Below, in pieces: positions 44,868 through 53,428 of a stretch of DNA of 64,000 bases. Where the stretch lies: assembly GCF_051903925.1 (NCBI RefSeq), contig NZ_CP173678.1:1302001-1366000 (forward strand), written 5' to 3'. This DNA is from G051903925 sp051903925. Lineage in GTDB: Bacteria; Pseudomonadota; Alphaproteobacteria; Zavarziniales; Zavarziniaceae. Every line of letters starts with the position of its first letter. The first letter of the stretch is position 1. The position numbers and the translations under genes were made by a program. The notes below the pieces were generated by a model. It saw only the letters and a program-made list of their open reading frames with translations. It was not told the origin of the DNA and did not search any database.

Positions 44868-46181
44868 TTGAGGCGGACTGGCATTCTTGGCCTTCTGGCA
44901 TTTGCGGCCTGTCTGTCGCCGACAGCGTCGGCGCAGGAGGGCCAGGACCCCGCACCACAATTGCAGCGGGCGATGCTGGCCGACCCGTCGGACGGCGCGG
45001 CTGTTGCCGCCTATGCCCAGGCGGCCATGCAGACGGGCGATGCCGCGGGCGCGATCACCGCCCTGGAACGCTTGCTGCGGCAGGACCCGACGCTCGACGC
45101 CGTGCGTCTAGAGCTTGGTCTCATCTATCTCGCTCTCGGCAATCCGGGCCTGGCGCAGGCCAATCTGGAGGAGGCGTTGCGCGCGCCGGACATCTCGCCG
45201 GACGCGCGGGCGCGGGCCGAGACCGGCCTGGCCCAGGCGCGCAGGGCCGACCGCCGCACCACGGTGTCGGGCGTCCTGTCCGGCGGTGGGCGCTATGATT
45301 CCAATGTGAATGCCGGACCCGGTTCCCCCAATGTGCTGCTCGGCGGGCTTGATGCCGTGTTGAGCAGCGATGGCGTCGCGTCGGACGATTACGGCCTGTT
45401 CGGCGCAGCCCAGCTGACGGTGGCGCACGACCTGGAGCGGCAGGGGCCTGACCGGATCGAACTGGGGGCGCGCTTCTACACGCTGCGCCACGAGGACCGC
45501 AACGACTTCGACCTGGATGTGGCCGACTTCGACCTTGGCCCCTGGCTCTCGCTCGACGGTGTCGGTCTGGCCGACGTCGCGGCGCGCGTGGCCGGCACAT
45601 ACACCTATGTCCGACTGGAGGACCAGCTCTACACCACCTTCGTCGGCGCGCGGGGCGAGGTGCGCTGGCTGCTGAGTCCGGATCTGTGGGTCGAGGGCGA
45701 CGTCCTGGGTCGCCGGCAGAAATTCAGCAACAGCGTCCGGCGTGCGACCGCCACCAACCAGAACGGCACGGAGGTCACAGGCGGCGTCCGCCTGGGATGG
45801 CAGATCGGCCCCGACTGGGCGGCCCAGGTTCACGCGCAAGGGAGCCGGCTCGATGCCGCCGCAGACTTCGAAAGCCGGGACGAGGCAGGCGCTGGCCTCA
45901 ACCTCTCCTGGCGGCCCGGCTGGGCGCCGGTCGCGGGCCCGGTCCATGTGACGGCTCGCGTATCCTGGCGGGAGGTGCACTACGACGCGCCCGACCCCGC
46001 GGTCGATCCCGCCCGCGCCCGTGAAGACTCGATTGTCGAGGCGGGGCTGACCCTGGCCGTTCCGGTGTCAGGCGCCTTGGCTGTCCAAGTGGCCTTCGAG
46101 TACCGCGACAACGCCTCGAACCTGGCCAATTTCGACTACGACAATACGGCGGGACTTGTGGGGCTCAACTGGTCCTTCTGA
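44868..46181 (+). CDS. Slam-type outer-membrane translocon (TPR plus DUF560-like barrel)
   Basis: A 437-residue protein. A signal peptide (about 1-22, ending TASA) leads to TPR-like helices (about 28-120, ALERLLRQDPTLDAVRLELG and ALGNPGLAQANLEEALRA). From about residue 125 the sequence is beta-barrel with GGGRYDSNVNAGPGSP, a block that marks surface lipoprotein assembly modifiers (Slam), and it ends GLNWSF with the C-terminal Phe for BAM. Slams move surface proteins across the outer membrane. TTG 44868 is used since GGGTGGGAAA lies just upstream and it begins the signal peptide. The probable cargo gene begins 18 bp after the stop. Confidence 0.8.
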   Translation: MRRTGILGLLAFAACLSPTASAQEGQDPAPQLQRAMLADPSDGAAVAAYAQAAMQTGDAAGAITALERLLRQDPTLDAVRLELGLIYLALGNPGLAQANLEEALRAPDISPDARARAETGLAQARRADRRTTVSGVLSGGGRYDSNVNAGPGSPNVLLGGLDAVLSSDGVASDDYGLFGAAQLTVAHDLERQGPDRIELGARFYTLRHEDRNDFDLDVADFDLGPWLSLDGVGLADVAARVAGTYTYVRLEDQLYTTFVGARGEVRWLLSPDLWVEGDVLGRRQKFSNSVRRATATNQNGTEVTGGVRLGWQIGPDWAAQVHAQGSRLDAAADFESRDEAGAGLNLSWRPGWAPVAGPVHVTARVSWREVHYDAPDPAVDPARAREDSIVEAGLTLAVPVSGALAVQVAFEYRDNASNLANFDYDNTAGLVGLNWSF

Positions 46182-46199
46182 CAGGCAGGAGGGGAGGGG

Positions 46200-49100
46200 A
46201 TGCAGGGAAGTGCTCGGAACCCGGCCTGGGCGATCGCCCTGGTTGCTGGGCTGGTGTCGTTCGAGTCCGCCGCCACGCCGAACCCGGAAACCGGGATGGG
46301 CAGCAACCTGGCAGTGGCCGTCACCCAGCCCGTCGCCAGCCCCCAGCCATTCCGGACGGAGGTGCGCGCCTGGACAGAATTGGTCTTCGGGGATGGCGCC
46401 TCGGCCGTGCTGGCCCCGGAGACAGCGATGCGCCTGGACCGCTATCAGGCGGGCCATGACCTCGACCTCGTGCTGGGCGAGGGCAGCCTGTTGGTCACGG
46501 TGGGCGCGAGCGATGCGGCGATCACAGCCGGGTGCAGCATGCTGCGCCTTGCAAGCGGTGCGGCCGCAGTACAGACCGGAACCGGCGGCACGACCGTTGC
46601 CCTGCTCTGGGGTGGCCCCCTCGTCGTCGGCACGGCGGGGGACGCGGTGATGCTGCGGCGTCCCGGCTTCGCCCTGCGCCAGGATGCCGGCTGTGGCACG
46701 ACAACCGGCCCCTATCGCCTGCCCCCTGCGGATTTGGCCGTACTGGCCGAGCGCTTCCGTCCGCCCCGGGACATGACGCTCGGCACCGCTGGCGGCCGAC
46801 TGGACGTCACGGCCCAAGTGCAGGCATCGGAGGGGGGCGGGGCGAGGCCGGTGGACGACTTTGCCTTCGACCGCGCGCAGCAGGTGGCACAGCCCGTCGC
46901 GGCCGTCGATCCTGGCCCTCCCCTTCCGCCAGCTTCCGGCCTCAGCTTCGGCCTGGGCACGCCCGCGACGGCAGAGGGCACTAGCCTGGCCGGATTCGTG
47001 GCGCCTGGGACGAATGAGTTCACCTCGTTCGTCAATGCTGCCGAGGATGGCGACGGCGATGGCGACTTCAACGATGAGGATGTGAACGGCAACGGGATCC
47101 GGGATTTCGGGGAAGACGACCTCGATGGGGACGGCGTTCTTGATTTCATCATTCCATCCCAAGTGGTGGAAATTGGCCGCGACCTCAGCATCGTGGCCGA
47201 TGAGGTGGGCGCCGTGCGGATCCGACGCCTGGCATCGGCCGGCCTGATCGAGGGTGAAGCGGGTGTCCTCCAGCCCATAGAGGCGACCTATGCGTTCGTG
47301 AGGGACGAGCAGTTGTCCCGGGAGCAGGGTGTGCTGGCCTATGACCTGTCGGGAACGCTGGTCACCGGATCGCTTCTGGAGCGGATGCAGGTCAGATCAC
47401 AGTTCATCGGCCTGACGGATGCGGTCATCCCCAATACGGTGGAAACCGGCATCTTTGATGACCGCTCGAGCACAACGACCTTCTCCTCGATCGCGGATTT
47501 CAGCTTCACGGGCGCGTTCGATGGCACTGTGGGCACGACCGGCGCCAATCGCGGGCGCTTTGTCCTGAACACTGCCGGGGATGACTTCCGCTTCTTCGTG
47601 CTCGACACCACGTTCTCGGAGTCGGTGCGGGGCTTTGTGGAGGGCGACCGCATCTTCGCACTGGGCGGTACGGCGGTCGGCCGGAACCTCAGCCGCGGCC
47701 TGCCGGGTGCGCCCGGATTCTCGGTTACGCGCTATGCGGTGTCGGACGGCCTGTGCGGCCCGCAGGCCGGCTGCGGCGACGGCTTTACCGCGGGCGGCAC
47801 GCTGGAGGACCAGGTCGCGGCCGAGATGGCAAAGGCACCGGACCAGCGCCTGGCCGTCCTGCGCCAGGGCAACGGGTTCCGCCCCGATTCGACCTACCTG
47901 GACGGGGTGCGCGGCGACACCCACCTCCTCGTCACCTCGTCGGCCCAGTCCGGCGGCAACACGGCCATGCGTGCCGACCTGCAGATTGCGGCCGACGGCC
48001 GGTCCAGCATCTCGGTCGCGACCGGTCAGGTCGCGCCCTCCGCCCTGTCCCAGGGCAACCTGGTCCTGTCGGGCGGCGTCGTCGGCTCCAGCAGGCAGCA
48101 GGTCGCCGCCGGCTCGGTCGCCATCGACTCGGCCCTGGGCTCGATCGGGACCGGCAACGGGCCGGACGCGGTCGACCACCACATGTTCGGGGGCAACACC
48201 CTGACCGGAGCCCGGATCGGCTATTTCGGACTGGCGCAGCAGGACCCGACCGAGCCCTTCGGCAATGGCAGCGCGCAGGCGAGCAGCCTGACGCCGCTGG
48301 GCCGCCCGGCCGTGCCCTATGCCTTCACCACCCTGGCAACCGGTTACCAGACGGACGGCGCCGCCATCGACGATCTTGCCAGCCGCACCGCGCAGACCCT
48401 GCAGGGCTATGCCGCCGGCCTGGTGGAGTTGGCGGGCACTGGCGGGGCTGCACTCTATGCCGCGCGCGGTGCCAGCCTGGGCAGCATCCGCATAACGACG
48501 GACCCATCCGGCAACAGCCTGGATGTCGGCCTGGACCTCCAGGGCCGGACCTTGGGCCTGGACGAAGCCCCGGCCGGCGCGGCCGGGGCCCCTGACCGCA
48601 TCGTCGCCAGCCTGGGCGGCGGCGAGGGGCGGAGCGCCTTCGTCTCCGACAGCACGTTCGCCGCGCGTGGAACGCAGGTCGCCCTGGACGGCACGGCGCA
48701 GGACGGGGCGCATCTGGGTCTGGTTTCGGCCACGGTCGAGCTGATGGCGGGCATCGAGGTGCCGGCCGGCGTGACGCTGGTCCGCTCCCCCCATGTCCGC
48801 TGGGGCTTCCTGACCGGCTCCCTGGCGGACGCGGGCGGCGGCGATGCCATGCAGCACATGAGCCTGGGCACCTTCGTCGCCGGCAGCCCGGTCGACGTCG
48901 CCAGGCTGGCCGGCCTTAGCGGATCGGCGACCTATACGGGTCACATGATCGGCACCGTCCTGGCGCCGGACGCCGGCGGGACCGCGCTGCGCCAGAGCAT
49001 CGGGTCGTTCAGCAATACCTGGAACTTCGGCCAGCGCAGCGGAACCCTTCAGGCGCAGTTCGACGCGGCCAGCTACAGCGGCACAACCGCCCTGGCACCG

Positions 49101-49304
49101 GGGTCGGATCAGTTCGCGGGTACGGCCCTGGCGGGCACAGGGACGGCGGCGCGGGTGATGCGCCTGGACGGCGCCTTCTTCCACGCGACACCGCTGGGCC
49201 CGGGGCAGGTGCCGGGTGCCCTGGGGGGCGCCTTCCGCATCAGCAATGTCGCCGGCGGTGCCCTCTATCGGGCAGAGGGTACATTCGCCGGGACGCGACC
49301 CTGA
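46200..49304 (+). CDS. Large FecR-domain surface protein, probable Slam substrate
   Basis: A 1,034-residue exported protein with a Sec-like N-terminus but no lipobox. Residues about 50-170 match a FecR domain (LVFGDGASAVLAPETAMRLD, then VLGEGSLLVTVG). A calcium-binding-like acidic run covers 282-316 (EDGDGDGDFND, VNGNGIRDFGED, LDGDGVLDF). The last 130 residues (about 906-1034: SATYTGHMIGTV, RLDGAFFHATP, ALGGAFRISN, AEGTFAGTRP) resemble the small TbpB-type barrel seen in Slam cargo. The middle is not recognised. AGGAGGGGAGGGG precedes ATG. It lies between the Slam gene and the CHAT gene as one operon. Function unknown. Confidence 0.75.
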   Translation: MQGSARNPAWAIALVAGLVSFESAATPNPETGMGSNLAVAVTQPVASPQPFRTEVRAWTELVFGDGASAVLAPETAMRLDRYQAGHDLDLVLGEGSLLVTVGASDAAITAGCSMLRLASGAAAVQTGTGGTTVALLWGGPLVVGTAGDAVMLRRPGFALRQDAGCGTTTGPYRLPPADLAVLAERFRPPRDMTLGTAGGRLDVTAQVQASEGGGARPVDDFAFDRAQQVAQPVAAVDPGPPLPPASGLSFGLGTPATAEGTSLAGFVAPGTNEFTSFVNAAEDGDGDGDFNDEDVNGNGIRDFGEDDLDGDGVLDFIIPSQVVEIGRDLSIVADEVGAVRIRRLASAGLIEGEAGVLQPIEATYAFVRDEQLSREQGVLAYDLSGTLVTGSLLERMQVRSQFIGLTDAVIPNTVETGIFDDRSSTTTFSSIADFSFTGAFDGTVGTTGANRGRFVLNTAGDDFRFFVLDTTFSESVRGFVEGDRIFALGGTAVGRNLSRGLPGAPGFSVTRYAVSDGLCGPQAGCGDGFTAGGTLEDQVAAEMAKAPDQRLAVLRQGNGFRPDSTYLDGVRGDTHLLVTSSAQSGGNTAMRADLQIAADGRSSISVATGQVAPSALSQGNLVLSGGVVGSSRQQVAAGSVAIDSALGSIGTGNGPDAVDHHMFGGNTLTGARIGYFGLAQQDPTEPFGNGSAQASSLTPLGRPAVPYAFTTLATGYQTDGAAIDDLASRTAQTLQGYAAGLVELAGTGGAALYAARGASLGSIRITTDPSGNSLDVGLDLQGRTLGLDEAPAGAAGAPDRIVASLGGGEGRSAFVSDSTFAARGTQVALDGTAQDGAHLGLVSATVELMAGIEVPAGVTLVRSPHVRWGFLTGSLADAGGGDAMQHMSLGTFVAGSPVDVARLAGLSGSATYTGHMIGTVLAPDAGGTALRQSIGSFSNTWNFGQRSGTLQAQFDAASYSGTTALAPGSDQFAGTALAGTGTAARVMRLDGAFFHATPLGPGQVPGALGGAFRISNVAGGALYRAEGTFAGTRP

Positions 49305-49342
49305 CCAGCACAAGGCCCTTAGTGACGAGGGGGTAGCGGTCG

Positions 49343-52300
49343 ATGCGGGTCGCACTCGCCAGAAGCCTGGCCCTGGCGGTCATGCTCGTCCTCGCGCCGT
49401 ACCATGCCGCGGCGCAGGGAGCGGCGCCCGATCCCTTGGTCGCCCGCTTCCAGGCCGCCCATGCCCGCGCCGTCCAGGGCGCCCATGCCGAGGCGGAGGT
49501 GCTGCACCGCGACCTCCTCCAGGCGGTCGAGGCCGCGGGGCGGGGCCGGACGGGCCTTGCCGCAGCGATCCTCCTGGACCTGGCGATCATCGCCTCGCGC
49601 ACCCAGCGCCCGCTTGAGGCCCGGACCCTGGCGCTGCGGGCAGGTGAGACCGGCCTTGCCGCAGCCGACCTGACGCCCACCGAACAGGGCCAGCTGGCCC
49701 GCGAATGCGCCCGCCTCCTGGCCGAGACCGGGGAGCACGCGGCAGCCCTGCCCTACGCGCGCGGTGCCGCCCGGCTGCTCGCCGACAGCCCGCAGGCAGG
49801 CGAGGCTGGGAATGCACTGGCCCTGGCGCTCCTGGCCGTCGGCCATGCGGTCGAGGCGCAGACTGTGCTCCAGGACCTGGAAGGCCGCCTTGCGGCCGGA
49901 GCAAGTCCTGGTTTCCTGGCGGTGCTGGCCGGCAACCGGGTTGAGGCCAACATTGCGCTGGGCCGGGGGCAGGCAGCACTTGCCGCTGCGCGCGACGCCC
50001 TAGCCTGGGCCGCCGCCGATGCCGGGCAGGAGGCCCGGGCTGTTGCCGGCTACGCCCAGGCCGCGGCCCTGGCCTATACCGGTGATAGGCGGGGGGCGGA
50101 GCAGACCTTGGCGCAGGTTATCGCGGATCTGCGCGCAGCCGGTCAGGAGCGTTCGACCCTCGCCGCCAACGCCGCGATGCTGCACGGCCGCATCCTGTTC
50201 GACCGCGGGCTGTACCTTGAGGCGGAGCCCTATTTGCGGACAGCAGTGGCGCTGTACGAGGCCGCATCCGCCCCCGCAGGCCTAGCCCAGGCGCTTCACG
50301 CGCTGGGCAATACCTATCAGGCCCTGGCCCGCCTGGACGATGCCGCGCGCCACCTGGATCGCGCGGCCCAGGTCCTTGGTGCCAGCCTTGGGCCGGAGGC
50401 GACGCAGACTCTGGCCACCCGGATCGAGCGGGCGGGCCTGGACACGATGATGGGCTTTGCCGGGCCTGCCACGGATGCGGCGGCGCGGATCATTGCGGCA
50501 CTCGACGAAACCACCGCGCCGCGCGGTCGCCTGCTTGGGCTCGCCCATGCGCTCAAGGGCCTCGCCCTCCTGGAAAAGGGGCACGAGAGCCAGGCGGCGG
50601 CCGCGTTCGAGATGGCGATTGCGCTGCTGGATCGCCATGGCGGTGCCCGCAACCCCGATGCCTTCCGCTCGCTGATCGAGCTTGGCCGCATCCGCACCCG
50701 GCAGGGACAGGTCGCGCAGGCACAGCCGCTGCTGGATCGTGCGGTATCGGACCTGGAACGCGATGCGACCCAGGGTTCCTGGAAGCTGCCCTATGCGCTG
50801 TCGGCGCGGTCAGAGCTGGGCGAGCGGAGCGGTCGAGTGGCAGCCGCACTGGCCGACGCCCGGCACGCGTCGGCCGTGCTCGCGGATCGGCCTGCCGGGA
50901 GCGCGGCGGATTCGATCAGCCTTGGCGAAAGCGCCCGGCGCGTGGCACGGCGCCTGTTCGCGGCCCATGCCGGCCTGGCGCTGCGCCTGGCGGCACAGGC
51001 GACGGGCGCCGACCGGCAGGCGCTGGTCGCGGAAGGCTTCGCGATCGGCCAGCGCGCCCAGGCCTCCAGCCCCGGCCGGGCCATCGCCCGTACGGGCGCC
51101 CGCATGGCCAGTGCGGATGCCGGGCTGGAGTCGATCGTCCGCGCCCGGGAGGAGGCGCTGGAGCAGCAGGCAGCCCTGGAACAGGCGCAACGCGACCTGC
51201 TGGTCGAGGCGGCGGTCGGCGACCGGGCGGCGCTCGAGGCGGCGCTGGCGGCGGCCAGGGCGCGGCGCGCCGCCCTGGACCGGCAGCTGGCCCAGGCGTT
51301 CCCGGCTTTCGCGCACCTCGTCGATCCGCAGCCGGTCGCCCTGGCGCGGGCCCGGGCCCTGCTCGATGCGGACGAGGCCCTGCTCTTCCACGTCCAGGAG
51401 GAGGACGCAGCGAACCTGTGGTGGCTGTCGCGCGACCACGCCGTTGCGGTGCGCGTCGACCTCCCCCGCGCCGAACTCGAGCGCCTGGTGGGTGACTTGC
51501 GTCGTGGCCTGGACCTGACGGGCGGCGGGGGCCTGCGCGCCTATGACGTGGCGACGGCGCGGCGCCTGCATGATCTGCTGCTGGGTCCCTTCCCGTCGCA
51601 GAGGGCATCGGCGCGGCGGCTGCTCGTCGTGCCGGACGGGGCCTTGCAGAGCCTGCCCCTTTCGGTTCTGGTCGGATCGGATCCCACGTCCGGCAGTGCT
51701 GAGGCGCCAGACTATGCGCGCCTGGACTGGTTGGGCCGGCGGGTTGCGCTGACGACCTTACCCTCGGTCGGCGCCCTTGAAGTCATGCGCACCACCGTCC
51801 GGCCCAGCCGTGCCGACCAGCCCTTCTTCGGAATCGGCGATCCCGATTTTGCGGGCCGCACCCGCCCGGCACCCGAAGCGGCACCGGCGGAGGGTGGAGC
51901 ACCGAGCCGCGGGCCTGACCCCCGTCGGATCTACCGCGGCGACCGGGCTGCCATGCGCGCGGAGATCGCCCGGCTTTCCCCCTTGCCCGAGACCGCAATC
52001 GAGCTTGAGGCCGCACGACACGCCTTTGGCGGGGATCGCCGGACCGCGTTGCTGCTGGGGGCCGATGCGACGGAGTCAAGGCTGCGCGCAACACCGCTCG
52101 ACCGGTTCCGCATCCTGATGTTCTCGACCCATGCCATGGTCGCCGGCGATTTCGAAGGTCTCACGGAGCCGGCGCTTGTCCTGGCGCCCGACCCGGCCGC
52201 CGGGGCGACCGACGATGGTCTCCTGACCATGAGCGAGGCTGCCGGTCTGAGGCTGGATGCCGTGCTGACCATCCTCTCAGCCTGCAACACGGCGGCCCCC

Positions 52301-52567
52301 GACGGTACGCCCGGCGCCGACGGCCTGTCCGGCCTGGCCGAGGCCTTCCTGCTGGCGGGCTCGCGCGCGATGGTCGTGTCGCACTGGCCCGTGGCATCCG
52401 ACGCGACGGCCGAGTTGATGCGCGTCCTCGTGCGCGAGATGGCTGCCGGTGCCTCGGTTCCCGCGGCCCTGGCTCAGGCCCAAGCCAGCCTGACTAGCGG
52501 CCCCGACCCGCAATACGCACATCCCGCCTTTTGGGCGCCCTTCGTCGTGGTGGGTGCTGGCCGTTGA
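49343..52567 (+). CDS. Secreted TPR-CHAT protease-like protein
   Basis: A 1,074-residue protein with a signal peptide (about 1-27, ending YHAAAQ), an Ala-rich helical region with TPR repeats (clearest at 310-480, such as AQALHALGNTYQALARLDDAARHLDRAA and ALKGLALLEKGHESQAAAAF), a coiled segment, and a C-terminal CHAT domain (about 730-1070). The caspase-like dyad is intact: His930 in FSTHA and Cys981 in LSACNT, followed by GLAEAFLLAGSRAMVVSHWPV. CHAT proteases cleave protein partners; here export to the periplasm or surface is expected. It follows the FecR-domain gene by 38 bp. The partner protein is a plausible substrate (inference). Confidence 0.88.
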   Translation: MRVALARSLALAVMLVLAPYHAAAQGAAPDPLVARFQAAHARAVQGAHAEAEVLHRDLLQAVEAAGRGRTGLAAAILLDLAIIASRTQRPLEARTLALRAGETGLAAADLTPTEQGQLARECARLLAETGEHAAALPYARGAARLLADSPQAGEAGNALALALLAVGHAVEAQTVLQDLEGRLAAGASPGFLAVLAGNRVEANIALGRGQAALAAARDALAWAAADAGQEARAVAGYAQAAALAYTGDRRGAEQTLAQVIADLRAAGQERSTLAANAAMLHGRILFDRGLYLEAEPYLRTAVALYEAASAPAGLAQALHALGNTYQALARLDDAARHLDRAAQVLGASLGPEATQTLATRIERAGLDTMMGFAGPATDAAARIIAALDETTAPRGRLLGLAHALKGLALLEKGHESQAAAAFEMAIALLDRHGGARNPDAFRSLIELGRIRTRQGQVAQAQPLLDRAVSDLERDATQGSWKLPYALSARSELGERSGRVAAALADARHASAVLADRPAGSAADSISLGESARRVARRLFAAHAGLALRLAAQATGADRQALVAEGFAIGQRAQASSPGRAIARTGARMASADAGLESIVRAREEALEQQAALEQAQRDLLVEAAVGDRAALEAALAAARARRAALDRQLAQAFPAFAHLVDPQPVALARARALLDADEALLFHVQEEDAANLWWLSRDHAVAVRVDLPRAELERLVGDLRRGLDLTGGGGLRAYDVATARRLHDLLLGPFPSQRASARRLLVVPDGALQSLPLSVLVGSDPTSGSAEAPDYARLDWLGRRVALTTLPSVGALEVMRTTVRPSRADQPFFGIGDPDFAGRTRPAPEAAPAEGGAPSRGPDPRRIYRGDRAAMRAEIARLSPLPETAIELEAARHAFGGDRRTALLLGADATESRLRATPLDRFRILMFSTHAMVAGDFEGLTEPALVLAPDPAAGATDDGLLTMSEAAGLRLDAVLTILSACNTAAPDGTPGADGLSGLAEAFLLAGSRAMVVSHWPVASDATAELMRVLVREMAAGASVPAALAQAQASLTSGPDPQYAHPAFWAPFVVVGAGR

Positions 52568-53036
52568 TCCGGTGATGACGACCACTGAACCGTAAGCGGT
52601 CGGCTCAGGACTCGTTAGACCTGTTGCGGTGGCTGTGTTCGGCTGATTCCCTGGCGAACCAAAAGCCGAAAAACTCTCACCCAGGCCGGAGTAAAAAAAG
52701 CCGCAAAGACGTCAAATATCAGAACCCTCATCTACGTCCAGGACCGAGGGAGTCATCATCGACGAAGCCCGTCCACACTAGCCCGCGCACAGGTTTCATA
52801 GGACTATGGGCTACCCGTGACAGGAATCCCCCTCCGACATACTTATCTGTGCACAGTTTGACGAAAATACATCTACATGAGGTTTATTACTGTTGCGCGG
52901 GCGAAGCTGCGACGACACGATTGGTGTCCTCGCGCCCAGGGCAGGCCACTTCCACTCTTTTTGGTGAACGTCAGTGTCGACGGGATCTCTCCGCGGGTGC
53001 CAGGGTCCTCGTATCAACGCTGGCCGTCTCGTCGGC
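52568..53036. other. 469-bp gap between CHAT gene and metal efflux operon
   Basis: The two flanking genes converge here. The middle (about 52660-52900) is noticeably richer in A and T than either gene. No open frame has family likeness or good codon use, no strong terminator is seen, only a small ACCG-TAAG-CGGT hairpin near 52590. It may be a junction between two acquired blocks. Confidence 0.5.
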
Positions 53037-53402
53037 TCACTTGAACTGGCCCTGGGCGGTCTTGCCGTCCGGGGCGGTGAACTGGACGACGCCCTTTGGC
53101 CGCGGGGGCAGGGGTGCAGCGGCGGTGCCGCTCAGCCGGTCGCCGTCGCTGGGGTCCAGGGTGATGCGCTGGGCCTTGCCGTCGACGATCAGGATGGCGG
53201 TCGCCTTGAAGCCCGCAGGCGGGACCGGTTCGCCCTCCCCCACCGTCAGGTAGAGATCGGCGCGGGTGTCCCGGGTCACCAGTTCGACGTGATAGGGGCC
53301 GGCGTCGACGAGCACGCCGCCATGGGGCCCTTCGGCTTCGTGGGCCCAGGCGGGGGCCGCGATGACGGCCAGTGTAAGCAGCGGAAGACCAAGCCATTTC
53401 AT
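53037..53402 (-). CDS. Small periplasmic protein of the metal efflux operon
   Basis: A 121-residue protein with a signal peptide ending PAWA, then HEAEGPHGGVLVDAGPYHVELV. This His-rich start with a single beta-sandwich-like body is common for small proteins encoded after CusA/CzcA pumps and is probably a periplasmic metal binder or sensor. ATG 53402 follows GAAAGG by seven bases; an in-frame start at 53432 overlaps the pump gene's end. It is the last gene of the operon. Function by context only. Confidence 0.65.
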   Translation of the reverse strand: MKWLGLPLLTLAVIAAPAWAHEAEGPHGGVLVDAGPYHVELVTRDTRADLYLTVGEGEPVPPAGFKATAILIVDGKAQRITLDPSDGDRLSGTAAAPLPPRPKGVVQFTAPDGKTAQGQFK

Positions 53403-53428
53403 GGGAGTGCCTTTCGTTTGAGGGGGCT

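Noticed and set aside
52624..53253. Possible 209-codon gene in the gap after the CHAT gene
   Set aside because: Its second half overlaps the antisense of the small periplasmic protein, and its first half lacks coding-like composition or any family likeness.
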